64,000 nt of DNA from Sporomusaceae bacterium FL31 (GTDB lineage: Bacteria > Bacillota > Negativicutes > DSM-1736 > Dendrosporobacteraceae): the NCBI GenBank assembly GCA_003990955.1, contig BIFV01000006.1, forward strand, positions 62,001 to 126,000, given 5' to 3'. The position numbers and the translations under genes are program-made. Positions 35,534 through 45,575 of this stretch are shown here, in pieces (within the stretch, counting starts at the first letter, position 1; each line of letters begins with the position of its first letter). Below the pieces are notes generated by a model that saw only the letters and a list, made by a program, of their open reading frames with translations, was not told the DNA's origin and ran no database searches.

Positions 35534-36418
35534 CTATATGATTTCGCCCACACTTCCTGTTACAGCTTTTAATGTATCCACCAGAAGATCAAAATACTGA
35601 CTCGCTTGTCTTTGGCGCTGAAAAACCAGCACGGTTGACAATGTTTTATGCGCTTGTTTAACTGGCGTCGCTTGTAAAAGCCCTAAATCTACATACTTTC
35701 TAACTGCTGAAAGTGGCAATAAAGACACCCCAACACCTTCCAACACCCCATTGAGCAAACTTTCAGGTGTACCATATTCTAAAACTTTAGGAGGATTAAT
35801 TTTGGCTGCCGTCAAAAAGGATTCTAGTGTCTTGCGAAAAGCACAGGGAGATTCATGCAGTAATACCGTATGTGTTGCTAACTCCGAGAGGTCGTTGATT
35901 TTTTCTTTCGCATGAGAAACTAAGACAACTTCCTCTTTAGCCACCCTTACTTCCATGAGATCAGGATGATGAACAGGTCCGGTAACCAGTGCAAAATCCA
36001 ATAGATTATTAGCAACTGCAGCAATCAAATCATCGCTGTGCTTTACCATGACCGATACATGTACAGCAGGATAACGATCCAAAATATGCTTAACAATCGC
36101 TGCATGGTAAGCTAACGATATTGTTTGCGCAATCCCCAAAGTAAGCTTGCCTTCTGGCAGCGGTGCATTCTGAATATTCTTTGTGGCTTCATCCACTAAG
36201 GTAATAATTTTTTCACCATAGTCAAATAGGGTTTTACCCGCCGTTGTCGGTGAAACGCCGCGGGGATGCCGATGAAGCAGCTTTGTGCTCATTTCATTTT
36301 CTAATAGCTGAATGCGCGCCGTAATATTGGATTGCACATAACCAAGCCGCTCGGCCGCTTTTGTGATGGATCCTTGCGAAACAACCTCTATGAAAATTTT
36401 TAAATCCGATAATTCCAT
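35534..36418 (-). CDS. LysR-family transcriptional regulator
   Basis: A 294-residue LysR regulator: N-terminal winged HTH (LKIFIEVVSQGSITKAAERLGYVQSNITARIQLLE), a linker helix, and a two-lobed effector domain (about 90-290) opening with LTLGIAQTISLAY. ATG at 36416-36418 follows GGAAGG; an in-frame GTG at 36436 is less likely. It diverges from the oxidoreductase gene at 36664 and most likely regulates it, binding in the 245-base gap. The effector is unknown; oxidised or quinone-like compounds would fit the target. Confidence 0.92.
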   Translation of the reverse strand: MELSDLKIFIEVVSQGSITKAAERLGYVQSNITARIQLLENEMSTKLLHRHPRGVSPTTAGKTLFDYGEKIITLVDEATKNIQNAPLPEGKLTLGIAQTISLAYHAAIVKHILDRYPAVHVSVMVKHSDDLIAAVANNLLDFALVTGPVHHPDLMEVRVAKEEVVLVSHAKEKINDLSELATHTVLLHESPCAFRKTLESFLTAAKINPPKVLEYGTPESLLNGVLEGVGVSLLPLSAVRKYVDLGLLQATPVKQAHKTLSTVLVFQRQRQASQYFDLLVDTLKAVTGSVGEII

Positions 36419-36663
36419 GCCATAGTTCCTTCCCACTTTTTTATCATCGTACCATTTATTTTAAAATAATCAATCACTTTTACTGATACCAATCATCTCA
36501 TCTGCTTATTTTTCATTTAGTTTGTTCCAGTTTATAATCAAAACCAGAAAGCAGGCAGACTAAATTGACTCAAACACGAAGGAATGAGATTGATGAATAC
36601 TTTGGCACCACAAATCAGTGGTAACTTATAACATTGATATTTAAATTAGGGAGGAATCTTAAC

Positions 36664-37662
36664 ATGAAAGCAATGGTAATTCGTAATTATGGCGGCCCTG
36701 AGGTCTTTGAGCTGGCAGAAATTCAGCAACCAATAGTAACACCAGGACATGTATTAGTCAAAGTAGCTGCCAGTAGTATTAATCCAATTGAAACAAAAAT
36801 TCGTTCAGGCTTAGTGCCTGCCATCACACCGCCCCTTCCAGCAGTACTCAATGCCGATTTTTCTGGTGAGATAGTTTCCATTGGTGATAACACTGCTCCC
36901 TGGAAGATTGGCGATCAAGTTTTTGGCTGCGCAGGAGGAGTAGGCAATCTCCAGGGAGCTCTGGCTGAATATATGTTAGTTGATATCCGGCTGATTGCCA
37001 AAAAGCCCGCAACGATTGATCATGCCACTGCGGCACTTTATCCACTTGTCAGTATTACAGCCTGGGAAGCACTTCGGGATAAAATTAAGGTAAATCCAGG
37101 CGATAAAATATTGATTCACGGCATTGCGGGCGGCGTAGGCCATATGGCTCTTCAATTAGCCAAACAATCGGGAGCCGCCGTCTATGGGACAGTCTTAAAT
37201 CAAGAGCAGGCCAACATGGCCACCGAATTAGGAGCAGATGGAATCATATTTGCTGATGGCGAGTCAGTTGAAGACTATGTAGCAAGATATACTGCTGGCC
37301 AAGGTTTTGATGCTGTTCTAGATCCGATAGGAGGCAACAATTTAAACAATAGCTTTAAAGCAGTAAAATATAACGGCTCAGTTTGCACAACCAACGCCAG
37401 AGTAACGCTTGATCTTGGGTTGATGCATGCCAAAGCCATCAGCCTGCACGCAGTATTTATGCTCATTCCAATGGTACATGATCTGCAACGAGAAAGACAT
37501 ACAAGCATACTCAGCAACATCAGCCGCATGATTGAGCAAGGAGAACTGCATATTAAACGTGATGAAAAACAGTTCACTTTTCAGGAAATTGCTCAAGCTC
37601 ATCGCTATATTGAATCAGGTAAATCCATTGGTAAACTATCATTAATCAATTCTTTCTCTTAA
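36664..37662 (+). CDS. NADPH:quinone reductase-like MDR oxidoreductase
   Basis: A 332-residue zinc-independent medium-chain dehydrogenase: MKAMVIRNYGGPEVFEL start, catalytic-domain SSINPIETKIRSG, the nucleotide loop HGIAGGVGHMALQLAKQSGA and C-terminal IESGKSIGKLSL. No structural zinc cysteines are present, as in quinone oxidoreductases (QOR). It probably reduces quinones or enones with NADPH. ATG at 36664 follows GGGAGG. The divergent LysR gene is its likely regulator, and a possible -10 (TATAAT, 36533-36538) sits upstream. Confidence 0.9.
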   Translation: MKAMVIRNYGGPEVFELAEIQQPIVTPGHVLVKVAASSINPIETKIRSGLVPAITPPLPAVLNADFSGEIVSIGDNTAPWKIGDQVFGCAGGVGNLQGALAEYMLVDIRLIAKKPATIDHATAALYPLVSITAWEALRDKIKVNPGDKILIHGIAGGVGHMALQLAKQSGAAVYGTVLNQEQANMATELGADGIIFADGESVEDYVARYTAGQGFDAVLDPIGGNNLNNSFKAVKYNGSVCTTNARVTLDLGLMHAKAISLHAVFMLIPMVHDLQRERHTSILSNISRMIEQGELHIKRDEKQFTFQEIAQAHRYIESGKSIGKLSLINSFS

Positions 37663-37694
37663 AGTTTTATGAAAATCATATCGGCGAGTACTAA

Positions 37695-37730
37695 AAGAGG
37701 GCTAGGAATTTGTAAAATTCCCAGCCCTCT
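37695..37730. terminator. bidirectional terminator
   Basis: AGAGGGCT-GGAATT arms pair through a short loop between the convergent oxidoreductase and methyltransferase genes; U-tract moderate. Confidence 0.75.
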
Positions 37731-37750
37731 ACCCTATTTATGATAATCAT

Positions 37751-38341
37751 CTAAATCATCCCTTTTAAGAAGACGTTTTTCATCTGAAAAGCACACTTTT
37801 CGTTTTCATTCATGATTCTTTTTTGGGCAATTAATACAGAGTCATGCCAAATATGACTATCATCCGAATATATTCCATGCCAATCAGTAAAGGCCTCGAT
37901 GACTTCCAGAGAGGCAAACTTAGCCAATGCTTTAAAACCGTCAGGATAAATTCGCCAGCAATCAACCGGATATTTATGCTCCGGACCACTTGCCGGAGCA
38001 ATAATACAGCAGATTCCTTCTGTTTTTAAAACCCGGGCAATTTCCAATATTGTGATCCAAGGGTATTCAACATGCTCAAAAGTTTGCCCTGTAATGACAA
38101 CATCGATTGAACCTGACTCAATTTCTTTCCAATCATATGCATTCTTTAGAATAATAGCAACATTTTTTCCTGGAACCATATCGCAACCAATGTATTCCCA
38201 ATGACGATTCTCAAAAAACTGCCGATATGTTCCATTTACATCTTGTGAACCAACATCTAATACCTTGAGCGGTTTATCAGAATATTGACCTAAATATTTC
38301 TTTACAAACCAATCCATTTTATTGAGTGAACTCATATGCAC
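37751..38341 (-). CDS. Class I SAM-dependent methyltransferase
   Basis: A 196-residue Rossmann methyltransferase with motif I VLDVGSQDVNGTYR, motif II YIGCDM and the Methyltransf_11 post-motif VVITGQTFEHVEYPW and ILEIARVLKTEG. The substrate is not evident; such proteins are common in glycan or lipid loci. GTG at 38339-38341 stands eight bases after a G-rich GGGGGG; ATG at 38335 is the alternative. It has no clear functional partner nearby. Confidence 0.83.
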   Translation of the reverse strand: MHMSSLNKMDWFVKKYLGQYSDKPLKVLDVGSQDVNGTYRQFFENRHWEYIGCDMVPGKNVAIILKNAYDWKEIESGSIDVVITGQTFEHVEYPWITILEIARVLKTEGICCIIAPASGPEHKYPVDCWRIYPDGFKALAKFASLEVIEAFTDWHGIYSDDSHIWHDSVLIAQKRIMNENEKCAFQMKNVFLKGMI

Positions 38342-38439
38342 TTTTCATTCCCCCCCTGATAGATTATGAGGTTACGTGCATGATAGTTCTTATGGTTCTT
38401 AAGAAATAAACGAATTACGGCTTAATTTAAGCATCCGTA

Positions 38440-39189
38440 TTAGGATTCCAATAAAATTTTCAGCATTTTTTCACGGTTATTCATAAATTCACGCATCACA
38501 GTATAGTGCTCAGTCTGCTCATAGCCAACTTCTTCAAAGCCTTTATCCGTCAACTGCAAAATTTTTGCATCAGGATAGGCCATAATAATCGGTGAATGGG
38601 TCGTTATAATAAACTGTGACTGTTTGCAAACCAAATCATGAATTGTGGAAAGCATCGCCATTTGCCGCAAAGGCGAAAGGGCCGCTTCCGGCTCATCCAG
38701 TATATATAACCCTTGTCCACTGAAACGGTTCGTAAATGCGGCAAAAAATGCTTCACCGTGTGATTGTTCATGGAGTGAGCGTCCACCATAAGAATCAACG
38801 ATTCTGGGTCCTGCTCCCTCCTCCTTATCCAGCTCTTCAATATTTGTTGCAAGATTATAAAAAGTTTCCGCGCGGAAAAAAAAGCCATTTTTAGGCTTTT
38901 TTACGCCTTTTACCAAACGAATATATTGATATAAATCTGAATGAGAAGACCTAGACGCAAAATTAAAATTAAGCGAGCCACCTTCCGGATTAAACCCAAT
39001 ACCCACGGCAATCGCCTCTAACAGAGTAGATTTACCTGTTGCATTGTCACCAATGATCATAGTCACCTTTGGGTGAAAGTGTAATAACTCTAATTTTTGT
39101 ATTGCCGGTATACAAAAAGGGTATTCTGTATCAGATCGTATTTTTTCACGCAGTAATTCTACACTACGCAAATAGCTTCCGTTGGTCAA
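38440..39189 (-). CDS. Stand-alone AAA/ABC-type ATPase
   Basis: A 249-residue SMC/ABC-class ATPase with Walker A IIGDNATGKST, signature-like LHEQSHGE, Walker B GLYILDEPEAALS and the H-loop ITTHSPIIM. It has no membrane segment or transporter partner. Proteins of this form occur both as housekeeping ATPases of unknown role and as parts of defence modules, but no partner gene (nuclease, primase or TOPRIM) is adjacent, so a defence role is not supported. TTG start behind GAGGTGA. Confidence 0.8.
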   Translation of the reverse strand: MTNGSYLRSVELLREKIRSDTEYPFCIPAIQKLELLHFHPKVTMIIGDNATGKSTLLEAIAVGIGFNPEGGSLNFNFASRSSHSDLYQYIRLVKGVKKPKNGFFFRAETFYNLATNIEELDKEEGAGPRIVDSYGGRSLHEQSHGEAFFAAFTNRFSGQGLYILDEPEAALSPLRQMAMLSTIHDLVCKQSQFIITTHSPIIMAYPDAKILQLTDKGFEEVGYEQTEHYTVMREFMNNREKMLKILLES

Positions 39190-39288
39190 AATTCTGTCAC
39201 CTCACTGTTATAACTCACTGATGATTCAGTCCACAAGATTGATCAAACCACACTCTCCCCACCAAAATGCTGTTAAAAAACTATTGAT

Positions 39289-39329
39289 CAAAGGGATATT
39301 CACGCTTAGCAAGCTTGAATATCCCTTTG
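39289..39329 (-). terminator. terminator of the lipid-modification operon
   Basis: CAAAGGGATATTCA and complement form a 15-bp stem with a short loop just after the histidine kinase stop codon. Confidence 0.8.
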
Positions 39330-39336
39330 CTATCCA

Positions 39337-40623
39337 TTAGGCTGGTAAATTTACAATAAATGAGCTTCCTTGCCCAGGCATACTGACCACTTTTATTGTG
39401 CCGCCATGAGCATCGACGATCCATTTTGCTATCGACAAGCCAATCCCAGAACCGCCTTCCTCGCGTGATCTCACTTTATCAATCCGGTAAAACCGGTCAA
39501 AGATGAGCTTTTTGTGTTCATCAGGAATACCGACTCCTGTATCTTGCACCGTAATGCTTACAGTAGGTTTCGATCCCGTAACCGTTCGAAGATCAACCTT
39601 CACCCGCCCTCCAGCTGGCGTATATTTCATGGCATTATCAATCAGTATCAAGAGCAACTGACTCATTCTTTCCTTGTCAGCAAACACTGTGATCGGAGTT
39701 TGGTGATCTAGTTCAAGAGCTACCCCTTTGTCATCCGCCACAAGCTGAAATGAGCGAATAATTTGTTCACTCACAAGAACCAAGTCAAACTTCTCTTTAA
39801 TAATATTGCTTACTCCTGCATCAGCCCGTGCTAACGTTAAAAGGTCACCCACCATTTTGGTCATCCTTCGCACTTCGCTTTTCATATCATCCAATACCTG
39901 AACAGAAAAGGCCGAAAGCTGATTTCCATCATCAGTCTGAACAACATCGACCGAAGTCAAAAGAATACTAAGCGGCGTCCGAAGCTCATGAGATGCATCA
40001 GCAACAAACTCACGCTGCCGTGCAAAGGATTGCCGAATTGGAACGATTGCCCGTCCTGCTAACAAATGCCCAACAAAAGCCGCTGCAACAATAAATAAAA
40101 TAGCAACTACAACCAATACAATGAGCAAACTCTTAAGCAACTGATAATAGGAAGTAATATCTTCGCCAACAAAGACTCGTCCAAGCACTTCTTGTCCATC
40201 ATAGATTGTCGTACTACACATAATCACGATCGCCCGTTCATTGTTGTCAATATAAAATTTTTGAATCTTGCCTTCGCCATCAGGCATTTGCCAATTATGA
40301 ATGATCGCCTCAACCTTTGAACGCATTTTCTCCTCAGGCTCCTCGCGATCAACTAACTGTCCGTCCTTATCAAACACATAAAAGAAAATTTTTTCACCGT
40401 CATTGTCAGCGTTACTTTGCGGTACAAAAGCAGAATCCTTGCGCTTGAGGAGCATGACATGCTCTCTGGCCTCCTCATCGGCAATCGCGCGGATATCCTG
40501 CTGTTCTTCGCGGTGCAGCACCCAAAGGATTCCTGTGTAACTTACGACAATAAAGGCCACTAAAAAAACCGCCATAACAGCAACATATAGCTGCGTTAAA
40601 CGGTTACGAATTTCAGAAAACAT
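39337..40623 (-). CDS. Sensor histidine kinase of lipid-modification operon
   Basis: A 428-residue OmpR-partner kinase with two membrane helices (about 12-35 and 168-192) around an extracytoplasmic sensor domain, a HAMP-like junction, HisKA with ADASHELRTPLS, and an ATPase domain with DNAMKYT, DTGVGIP and GGSGIGLSI. ATG at 40621-40623 with GGAGG overlaps the response-regulator gene by 11 bases, so the pair is translationally coupled. It is the last gene of an operon of envelope-glycan enzymes, which suggests that it senses envelope or cationic-peptide stress in the manner of PmrB. That role is inferred from context. Confidence 0.9.
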   Translation of the reverse strand: MFSEIRNRLTQLYVAVMAVFLVAFIVVSYTGILWVLHREEQQDIRAIADEEAREHVMLLKRKDSAFVPQSNADNDGEKIFFYVFDKDGQLVDREEPEEKMRSKVEAIIHNWQMPDGEGKIQKFYIDNNERAIVIMCSTTIYDGQEVLGRVFVGEDITSYYQLLKSLLIVLVVVAILFIVAAAFVGHLLAGRAIVPIRQSFARQREFVADASHELRTPLSILLTSVDVVQTDDGNQLSAFSVQVLDDMKSEVRRMTKMVGDLLTLARADAGVSNIIKEKFDLVLVSEQIIRSFQLVADDKGVALELDHQTPITVFADKERMSQLLLILIDNAMKYTPAGGRVKVDLRTVTGSKPTVSITVQDTGVGIPDEHKKLIFDRFYRIDKVRSREEGGSGIGLSIAKWIVDAHGGTIKVVSMPGQGSSFIVNLPA

Positions 40624-41296
40624 TATGAGCCTCCAATTTGTAACCAATCCCCCTGATATTTTGGATTTCAACATCGTCATCAGCAAGGCTGATCTTTTTT
40701 CGCAAAAGACGGATATAGGCATCAAGATTATTGGATGAAATGCTTGCATCCAAACCCCAAATTCTATCTAAGATTAAATCCCTGGGCACAACATGTCCAC
40801 TATTTTGCATGAGTAAATCCAGCAATTGATACTCCCTGGCAGTAAGCTGTATATCGCTGTCGCCTCGTCGTACAATACGAGTGGTACGGTTTAAAATAAG
40901 GCTCCCCACCTGTAAGACTTCCTCTTTAATTTTCACAGTACTACGCCGAGACAGTGCACGGACTCTCGCTAGAAGTTCTGCAAACTCAAAAGGTTTGACA
41001 AGATAATCATCGGCGCCGGTATCCAAGCCTAACACCCGGTCATTCACATCATCTTTAGCTGTAAGCATCAGGATAGCGCCCTGATAACTTTGTTTGCGCA
41101 GAGAATCACAAACTGCAATCCCTGTTTTGCCAGGCATCATCCAGTCTAAAATAATGACATCGTAGGGAGAATGAACAGCATAATCAATGGCTGTATCCCC
41201 TCGTACAACCCAGTCCACCTGTACCGCTGCTTTTTCCAGCATATGCTTAATCAATCTCCCTAGCTTAACGTCATCTTCAGCAAGTAATACCCGCAT
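40613..41296 (-). CDS. OmpR/PhoB-family response regulator
   Basis: A 227-residue regulator: receiver domain (about 1-120; LLAEDDVKLG, phosphoacceptor in VIILDWMMPGKTG, LTAKDD, VKPFEFAELLAR) and a winged-helix DNA-binding domain (about 130-225; LTAREYQLLDLLMQNSGHVV, DAYIRLLRKKI). The gene follows the GT39 genes by 29 bases and overlaps the kinase. It probably regulates this operon in response to the kinase. Confidence 0.93.
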   Translation of the reverse strand: MRVLLAEDDVKLGRLIKHMLEKAAVQVDWVVRGDTAIDYAVHSPYDVIILDWMMPGKTGIAVCDSLRKQSYQGAILMLTAKDDVNDRVLGLDTGADDYLVKPFEFAELLARVRALSRRSTVKIKEEVLQVGSLILNRTTRIVRRGDSDIQLTAREYQLLDLLMQNSGHVVPRDLILDRIWGLDASISSNNLDAYIRLLRKKISLADDDVEIQNIRGIGYKLEAHNVF

Positions 41297-41325
41297 AAAA
41301 AATCTCCTTTGGTTATTGCAATATA

Positions 41326-42978
41326 TTAATTCAAATTGTAATAATTCAGGCCGTCACTGCTTTGCTGTAATCTTGGGTTTAAGGCCTGATATTCCGCTAA
41401 AAATTGCGCCTTAACTTTATCTGGTACTACAACCAATGTGTTCTTTTCCTGTGACTGTGCCATGAACTCTGCTAAGGTTTGGGTTGGCATGGTGTATTTA
41501 CTGGACCAGTCCAACGTTTCCGACTGATTCGCCGCCATTGCAGTTGAAGGCAAAAGTTTCACTGCAATATGACCACTATAGTAGACTGATGAAGCACTAT
41601 AGAACTGGTACATCCCCACCCGGTAATCCTGATTTTCAGCAATGAACTCTGCAATGTCCCTCCCTGAGCGGCTTTCAGCCAATTCAGGAAATACAACTGC
41701 AGACAATAAAATACAGGCCGTGATCTGACCAAGACAAATCATTTCGAAAAGCCATTTTGCCTGCCTGCCTTTGGCCTGACACCAAGTAAAAAACAAAATG
41801 GCCAGCAAGCCAATGACCGTAACGACAAGACTGATATCTGCCAAAAACAGAAACGCCAATAAGATATACGCCAGCATTAAGCAGCTAAATGGAATCCCCA
41901 CCCAGTAAATAATGACCTTTGCTTGATTTTGTACAAACAGCTGATTTAGGTAAATTGCCATAATAATAGAAATTGGAAACAAAATAGGAAACGTATAGGT
42001 GACATATTTTGTGGCTATCAGCGAATAAAAGCCAAAGTACCCCAAAACCCAGATCAAAGCGAATGTCATCAATGGAGAATAATTCTGTCTCTGTTCCTGA
42101 ACTCCTCTTACTAAGGCTTTTAATGCCAGAAAAGACCAAGGAAGCATACTAAGTAAATAGACAGCAAGATAATAATAGCTCACATTGTCTTTAGGATGTT
42201 CAGAAACTGTAGCCCGAAGATAGTTATGAACTCCCAGAAAAGTATTGATAAACTCAGAACCATACAGGCCATACATGGCGATATACCAGGGCAGTGTAAT
42301 CAGTGCAAAAAGAATACTGCCACTCAATAATGACATTTCTCTAAGGACGGCCCAATTACGCTGCATTGTGATGAAAACGGCGATAATCAAGCCAGGTAAT
42401 AGCAGCCCAATTGGGCCTTTTGTTAACACAGCCAGTGCCATACTGGCATACATGCTGAGATACCATTTTTTACTTTCGTTGCTCTTAATATATCCCAGAT
42501 AGAAGCAGACTAATGCAGTGCTATTGAAGAAAAAAAACACCATATCGGTAATGACCAGCTTAGCCAGTACGACATATTCAAGCGATGTCCCCAGGATAAT
42601 CATAGCTAGAAAAGCTATTCTCGGGCTAGTGACTTTGCTCATAAACCAATAAACAAGCACAAGACCAAAGGCAGCGAAGATGGCCGGAGTCAGGCGTGCT
42701 GCTAAATCAGAAAATCCAAGCAGTTTAAAGGATGCAGCTGTAAGCCAATAGAAAAAAACCGGCTTATCAAACCATACATTACCATATATTTTAGGTGACA
42801 ACCAGTCAGATGTCAGTACCATTTCCTTGGCTGTAAGCGCATAATTGGATTCCACCGGATCAGTAATCGGTAACAGATGACCGAAAAGCAAATAAAATAG
42901 TACCGCAGTGAGAAATATTGTAAAACAGCTAGCTGCAGAAGATAGTGACGTACTGATTGAAACTGCTTTAGTATTCAC
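41326..42978 (-). CDS. GT39-family (ArnT-like) lipid-linked glycosyltransferase 1
   Basis: This 550-residue polytopic membrane enzyme has about 12 helices. The N-terminal signature DPVESNYALTAKEM and KIYGNVWFDKPVFFYW follow the GT39 pattern, in which an acidic residue before the first loop acts on a polyprenyl-phosphate sugar. ArnT uses undecaprenyl-phosphate aminoarabinose to decorate lipid A. The protein is 24 bases downstream of a second GT39 gene. It has a C-terminal extracytoplasmic domain. GTG start behind GGGAG. The transferred sugar is unknown. Confidence 0.86.
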   Translation of the reverse strand: MNTKAVSISTSLSSAASCFTIFLTAVLFYLLFGHLLPITDPVESNYALTAKEMVLTSDWLSPKIYGNVWFDKPVFFYWLTAASFKLLGFSDLAARLTPAIFAAFGLVLVYWFMSKVTSPRIAFLAMIILGTSLEYVVLAKLVITDMVFFFFNSTALVCFYLGYIKSNESKKWYLSMYASMALAVLTKGPIGLLLPGLIIAVFITMQRNWAVLREMSLLSGSILFALITLPWYIAMYGLYGSEFINTFLGVHNYLRATVSEHPKDNVSYYYLAVYLLSMLPWSFLALKALVRGVQEQRQNYSPLMTFALIWVLGYFGFYSLIATKYVTYTFPILFPISIIMAIYLNQLFVQNQAKVIIYWVGIPFSCLMLAYILLAFLFLADISLVVTVIGLLAILFFTWCQAKGRQAKWLFEMICLGQITACILLSAVVFPELAESRSGRDIAEFIAENQDYRVGMYQFYSASSVYYSGHIAVKLLPSTAMAANQSETLDWSSKYTMPTQTLAEFMAQSQEKNTLVVVPDKVKAQFLAEYQALNPRLQQSSDGLNYYNLN

Positions 42979-43001
42979 AACAATCCGCTCCCTGTATCAT
43001 A

Positions 43002-44549
43002 TCAATGCACCTCACGGACAAAAATAATTTTATCTTCAATCGTTGTTAATACATGAACTTTTGCTTGCAATGCTTCCGGCAGCTTGTCATAATATTTTTT
43101 TTGGATAAAGAAATACGCTTTACCGTCCTCCGTGACAGCCTTCTCAAGAGTTTGTTGATTAAATTCGATGCCAGGTATTCCGCTGTAAAACGCAAAGCCA
43201 GGCCGATAAAATTTTGCAACATACACTGGAGCCTGTCCGTCATAATATTGCTTAAATTCACGAACTGTTTCCTTGCTTGAAAATGCTGGTGCCATAACAG
43301 GCAGCAGATGCCCCATAAGAAAGGTAGTAAACAGAATCATCCCAGCTACATGGACTGCCAATACACCAGCAAAACTCTTTCGATAACTCTGCCAAACAAC
43401 TAAAACAGCTAGCAGTAATAAAATCGCTGCCATTACAGCTAAAAGTACGGGTTGCGCAGCTAATTCGTTCCTGGCGAAATATAACCCAACTTCCAGAACA
43501 AGTACTACAATAGCAAAAATAGCGGCCGACCACTTCAGAACGCTGCTTCGTTTTTCCGTCCAGGCTTTATCAAAATACCAGCCGACCAACAAGGCTAATG
43601 GGGGATACATCGGCAGAATATAAGAAACCAGCTTAGTTTGTGACATGGTAAAAAATAAAAATACAACGGACGCCCAAAGGCCCAGGAATAATAGCTGGTT
43701 CCGCTCATTCCCCACAGCCTGCCTTCCAATCCAAAATGCCTGCAGCATAAAAGTCGTCCATGGAAAAAAGCCGATTACCAATACCGGAATGTAGAAATAC
43801 CAAAGCGTCCCCTCCGGGTGTTCAGGCTGAAGAAACCTGGTCACATTGTGAAATCCCAAAAATGTATTAATAAAATCCATGCCGTGAGCGTGATACATCA
43901 TCAGATACCAAGGTGCAGCAAGAGCAGTAAATAAAAGACCGCCGCTAAACAACTTCAACTGTCTTAACTGCCCTAAGCTGCGTGTCAGCAATAAATAAAG
44001 GCCTACAATCGCTCCACAAAAAAACACGCCAATTGGCCCTTTGGTAACAACGGCTAGAGCAGCACAACTATAGAAAAGGTAATTTTTCTTGTGAAGGAAA
44101 GCAAGCAGTGCCCCTGTAAGGAAAAAAGTTAAGGTCATGTCAGTAACAGCGGCTTTACTTAAATAGAAGTACTCCAGGCTGCTTGCCAATATCAAGGCGG
44201 CAATCAAGCCTGCACATTCATTGAACAGTTTGCGGCCTGATAAATACATCAAAATAGATCCTGCAGCTGCCAGCACAGCGGAAGGAACTCTGGCAGCAAA
44301 TTCTCCGGCCCCAAATATTTTAAACGCACCTGCTACCAGCCAGTAATACATGGGCGGTTTATCATACCAAAAGTCGCCGTAGATACGCGGTGAAATAAAA
44401 TCCTGATTGTGCAGCATTTCTAGCGCTGTTTCGGCATAAACCGGTTCATCAGGATCAAGCAAAGGCAAATGTCCTAAATAGGTGAAGGTCATCAAATAAG
44501 AAACCAAAAGAATAATTAAAATATTGAGCCAAAACTTTCGATCCATCAT
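43002..44549 (-). CDS. GT39-family (ArnT-like) lipid-linked glycosyltransferase 2
   Basis: A 515-residue paralogue of the neighbouring GT39 enzyme, with the more standard DPDEPVYAETALEM and PRIYGDFWYDKPPMYYW segments, some 12 membrane helices and a short C-terminal periplasmic part. Tandem GT39 genes suggest two sugars or two acceptors. The start is ATG at 44547-44549 after AAAGGA; the frame stays open to 44585 without a ribosome site. It lies in a compact same-strand run from 47431 to 39337. Confidence 0.86.
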   Translation of the reverse strand: MMDRKFWLNILIILLVSYLMTFTYLGHLPLLDPDEPVYAETALEMLHNQDFISPRIYGDFWYDKPPMYYWLVAGAFKIFGAGEFAARVPSAVLAAAGSILMYLSGRKLFNECAGLIAALILASSLEYFYLSKAAVTDMTLTFFLTGALLAFLHKKNYLFYSCAALAVVTKGPIGVFFCGAIVGLYLLLTRSLGQLRQLKLFSGGLLFTALAAPWYLMMYHAHGMDFINTFLGFHNVTRFLQPEHPEGTLWYFYIPVLVIGFFPWTTFMLQAFWIGRQAVGNERNQLLFLGLWASVVFLFFTMSQTKLVSYILPMYPPLALLVGWYFDKAWTEKRSSVLKWSAAIFAIVVLVLEVGLYFARNELAAQPVLLAVMAAILLLLAVLVVWQSYRKSFAGVLAVHVAGMILFTTFLMGHLLPVMAPAFSSKETVREFKQYYDGQAPVYVAKFYRPGFAFYSGIPGIEFNQQTLEKAVTEDGKAYFFIQKKYYDKLPEALQAKVHVLTTIEDKIIFVREVH

Positions 44550-44596
44550 GGTCGTTACTGTCCTTTCTAGATTAACGCAGTACAAGAATTTCTAAC

Positions 44597-45523
44597 TTAT
44601 GCGGATATTCTATTATGAAGTTCATGCAGCAACCGATATAGGCCCATTTTTAGTTCATACGCAGGCTGCCATTGCAGATGAATTTTTGCCTGATGATGAC
44701 TGAGTACCGAGCGTTGGATATCGCTATGACGCTTCGGTGCATATTCAACATCTAAATTTTCTTCATTGATTTGAGCAAAGAGTTCAATAAGATCACGAAT
44801 ACTGGTTTCTGTCACTGTACTGATATTAAAACTGCGATTGGCGGCTCGGGAGAATAAAGCCTGATAATTGGCAGCAGCAACATCTCTAACATAAACAAAA
44901 TCACGAGTTTGGCTGCCATCACCAAATACAGTGAGTGGCTTCCCAAACAGTACATGCTTTGCAAATATGCTGATAACACCGCCTTCACCCTGATCGCCTT
45001 GACGTTCCCCGTAAACATTCGCATAACGCAGCGCGACATATTCCAACCCAAAATTTTTATAATACATTTCCAAATAGTGTTCACCAGTCAGTTTGCTAAG
45101 ACCATAAAAAGAATTAGGATTTGTTTCGCAGCTTTCATCAATTGGCAGCAAATCGGTATCGCCATAAATGGCTGCACTTGAGGCAAAAACAACTCGCTTG
45201 ACACCTGACAGCCGACTGGCTTCCAAGAGATTGACTAAACCAAGGACATTGACATCACAATCATAAATCGGATTGTCTGAAGAATTTGAAACCGTGGTTT
45301 GTGCTGCCTGATGCACGACATAATCAAAACGTTCTTCGGCAAAAATTCCCCTAAGATCAGTATCGCGAATATCTTTTTTCAGGAATGTTGCCTTATCATT
45401 GATGTTCTTTGCAGATCCTGTACATAAATTATCTAAGACACATACCTGATGCTTGGCCTGAATCAAAGTATCCACAATGTGTGAACCGATAAAGCCAGCA
45501 CCTCCTGTGACAAGTACTTTCAT
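44597..45523 (-). CDS. NAD-dependent sugar epimerase (GalE-like)
   Basis: An extended SDR of 308 residues: VTGGAGFIGSHIVD, LDNLCTGSAKNI, the catalytic Ser/Tyr/Lys in ASSAAIYG and FYGLSKLTGEHY, and GEGGVISIFAKH. The pattern is that of UDP-glucose 4-epimerase relatives acting on UDP-sugars. In this operon it could supply the sugar that the ArnC-like and GT39 enzymes transfer. The exact sugar is unknown; it is somewhat shorter than housekeeping GalE. Confidence 0.86.
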   Translation of the reverse strand: MKVLVTGGAGFIGSHIVDTLIQAKHQVCVLDNLCTGSAKNINDKATFLKKDIRDTDLRGIFAEERFDYVVHQAAQTTVSNSSDNPIYDCDVNVLGLVNLLEASRLSGVKRVVFASSAAIYGDTDLLPIDESCETNPNSFYGLSKLTGEHYLEMYYKNFGLEYVALRYANVYGERQGDQGEGGVISIFAKHVLFGKPLTVFGDGSQTRDFVYVRDVAAANYQALFSRAANRSFNISTVTETSIRDLIELFAQINEENLDVEYAPKRHSDIQRSVLSHHQAKIHLQWQPAYELKMGLYRLLHELHNRISA

Positions 45524-45575
45524 AACACACTCTCCTTCATAGACTGAGGCTCCGTGGTTCTACCATTTTCTCTTC

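Noticed and set aside
38440..39189. AAA ATPase as part of a defence system
   Set aside because: No nuclease, TOPRIM, toxin or modification gene is next to it, so context does not support the idea.
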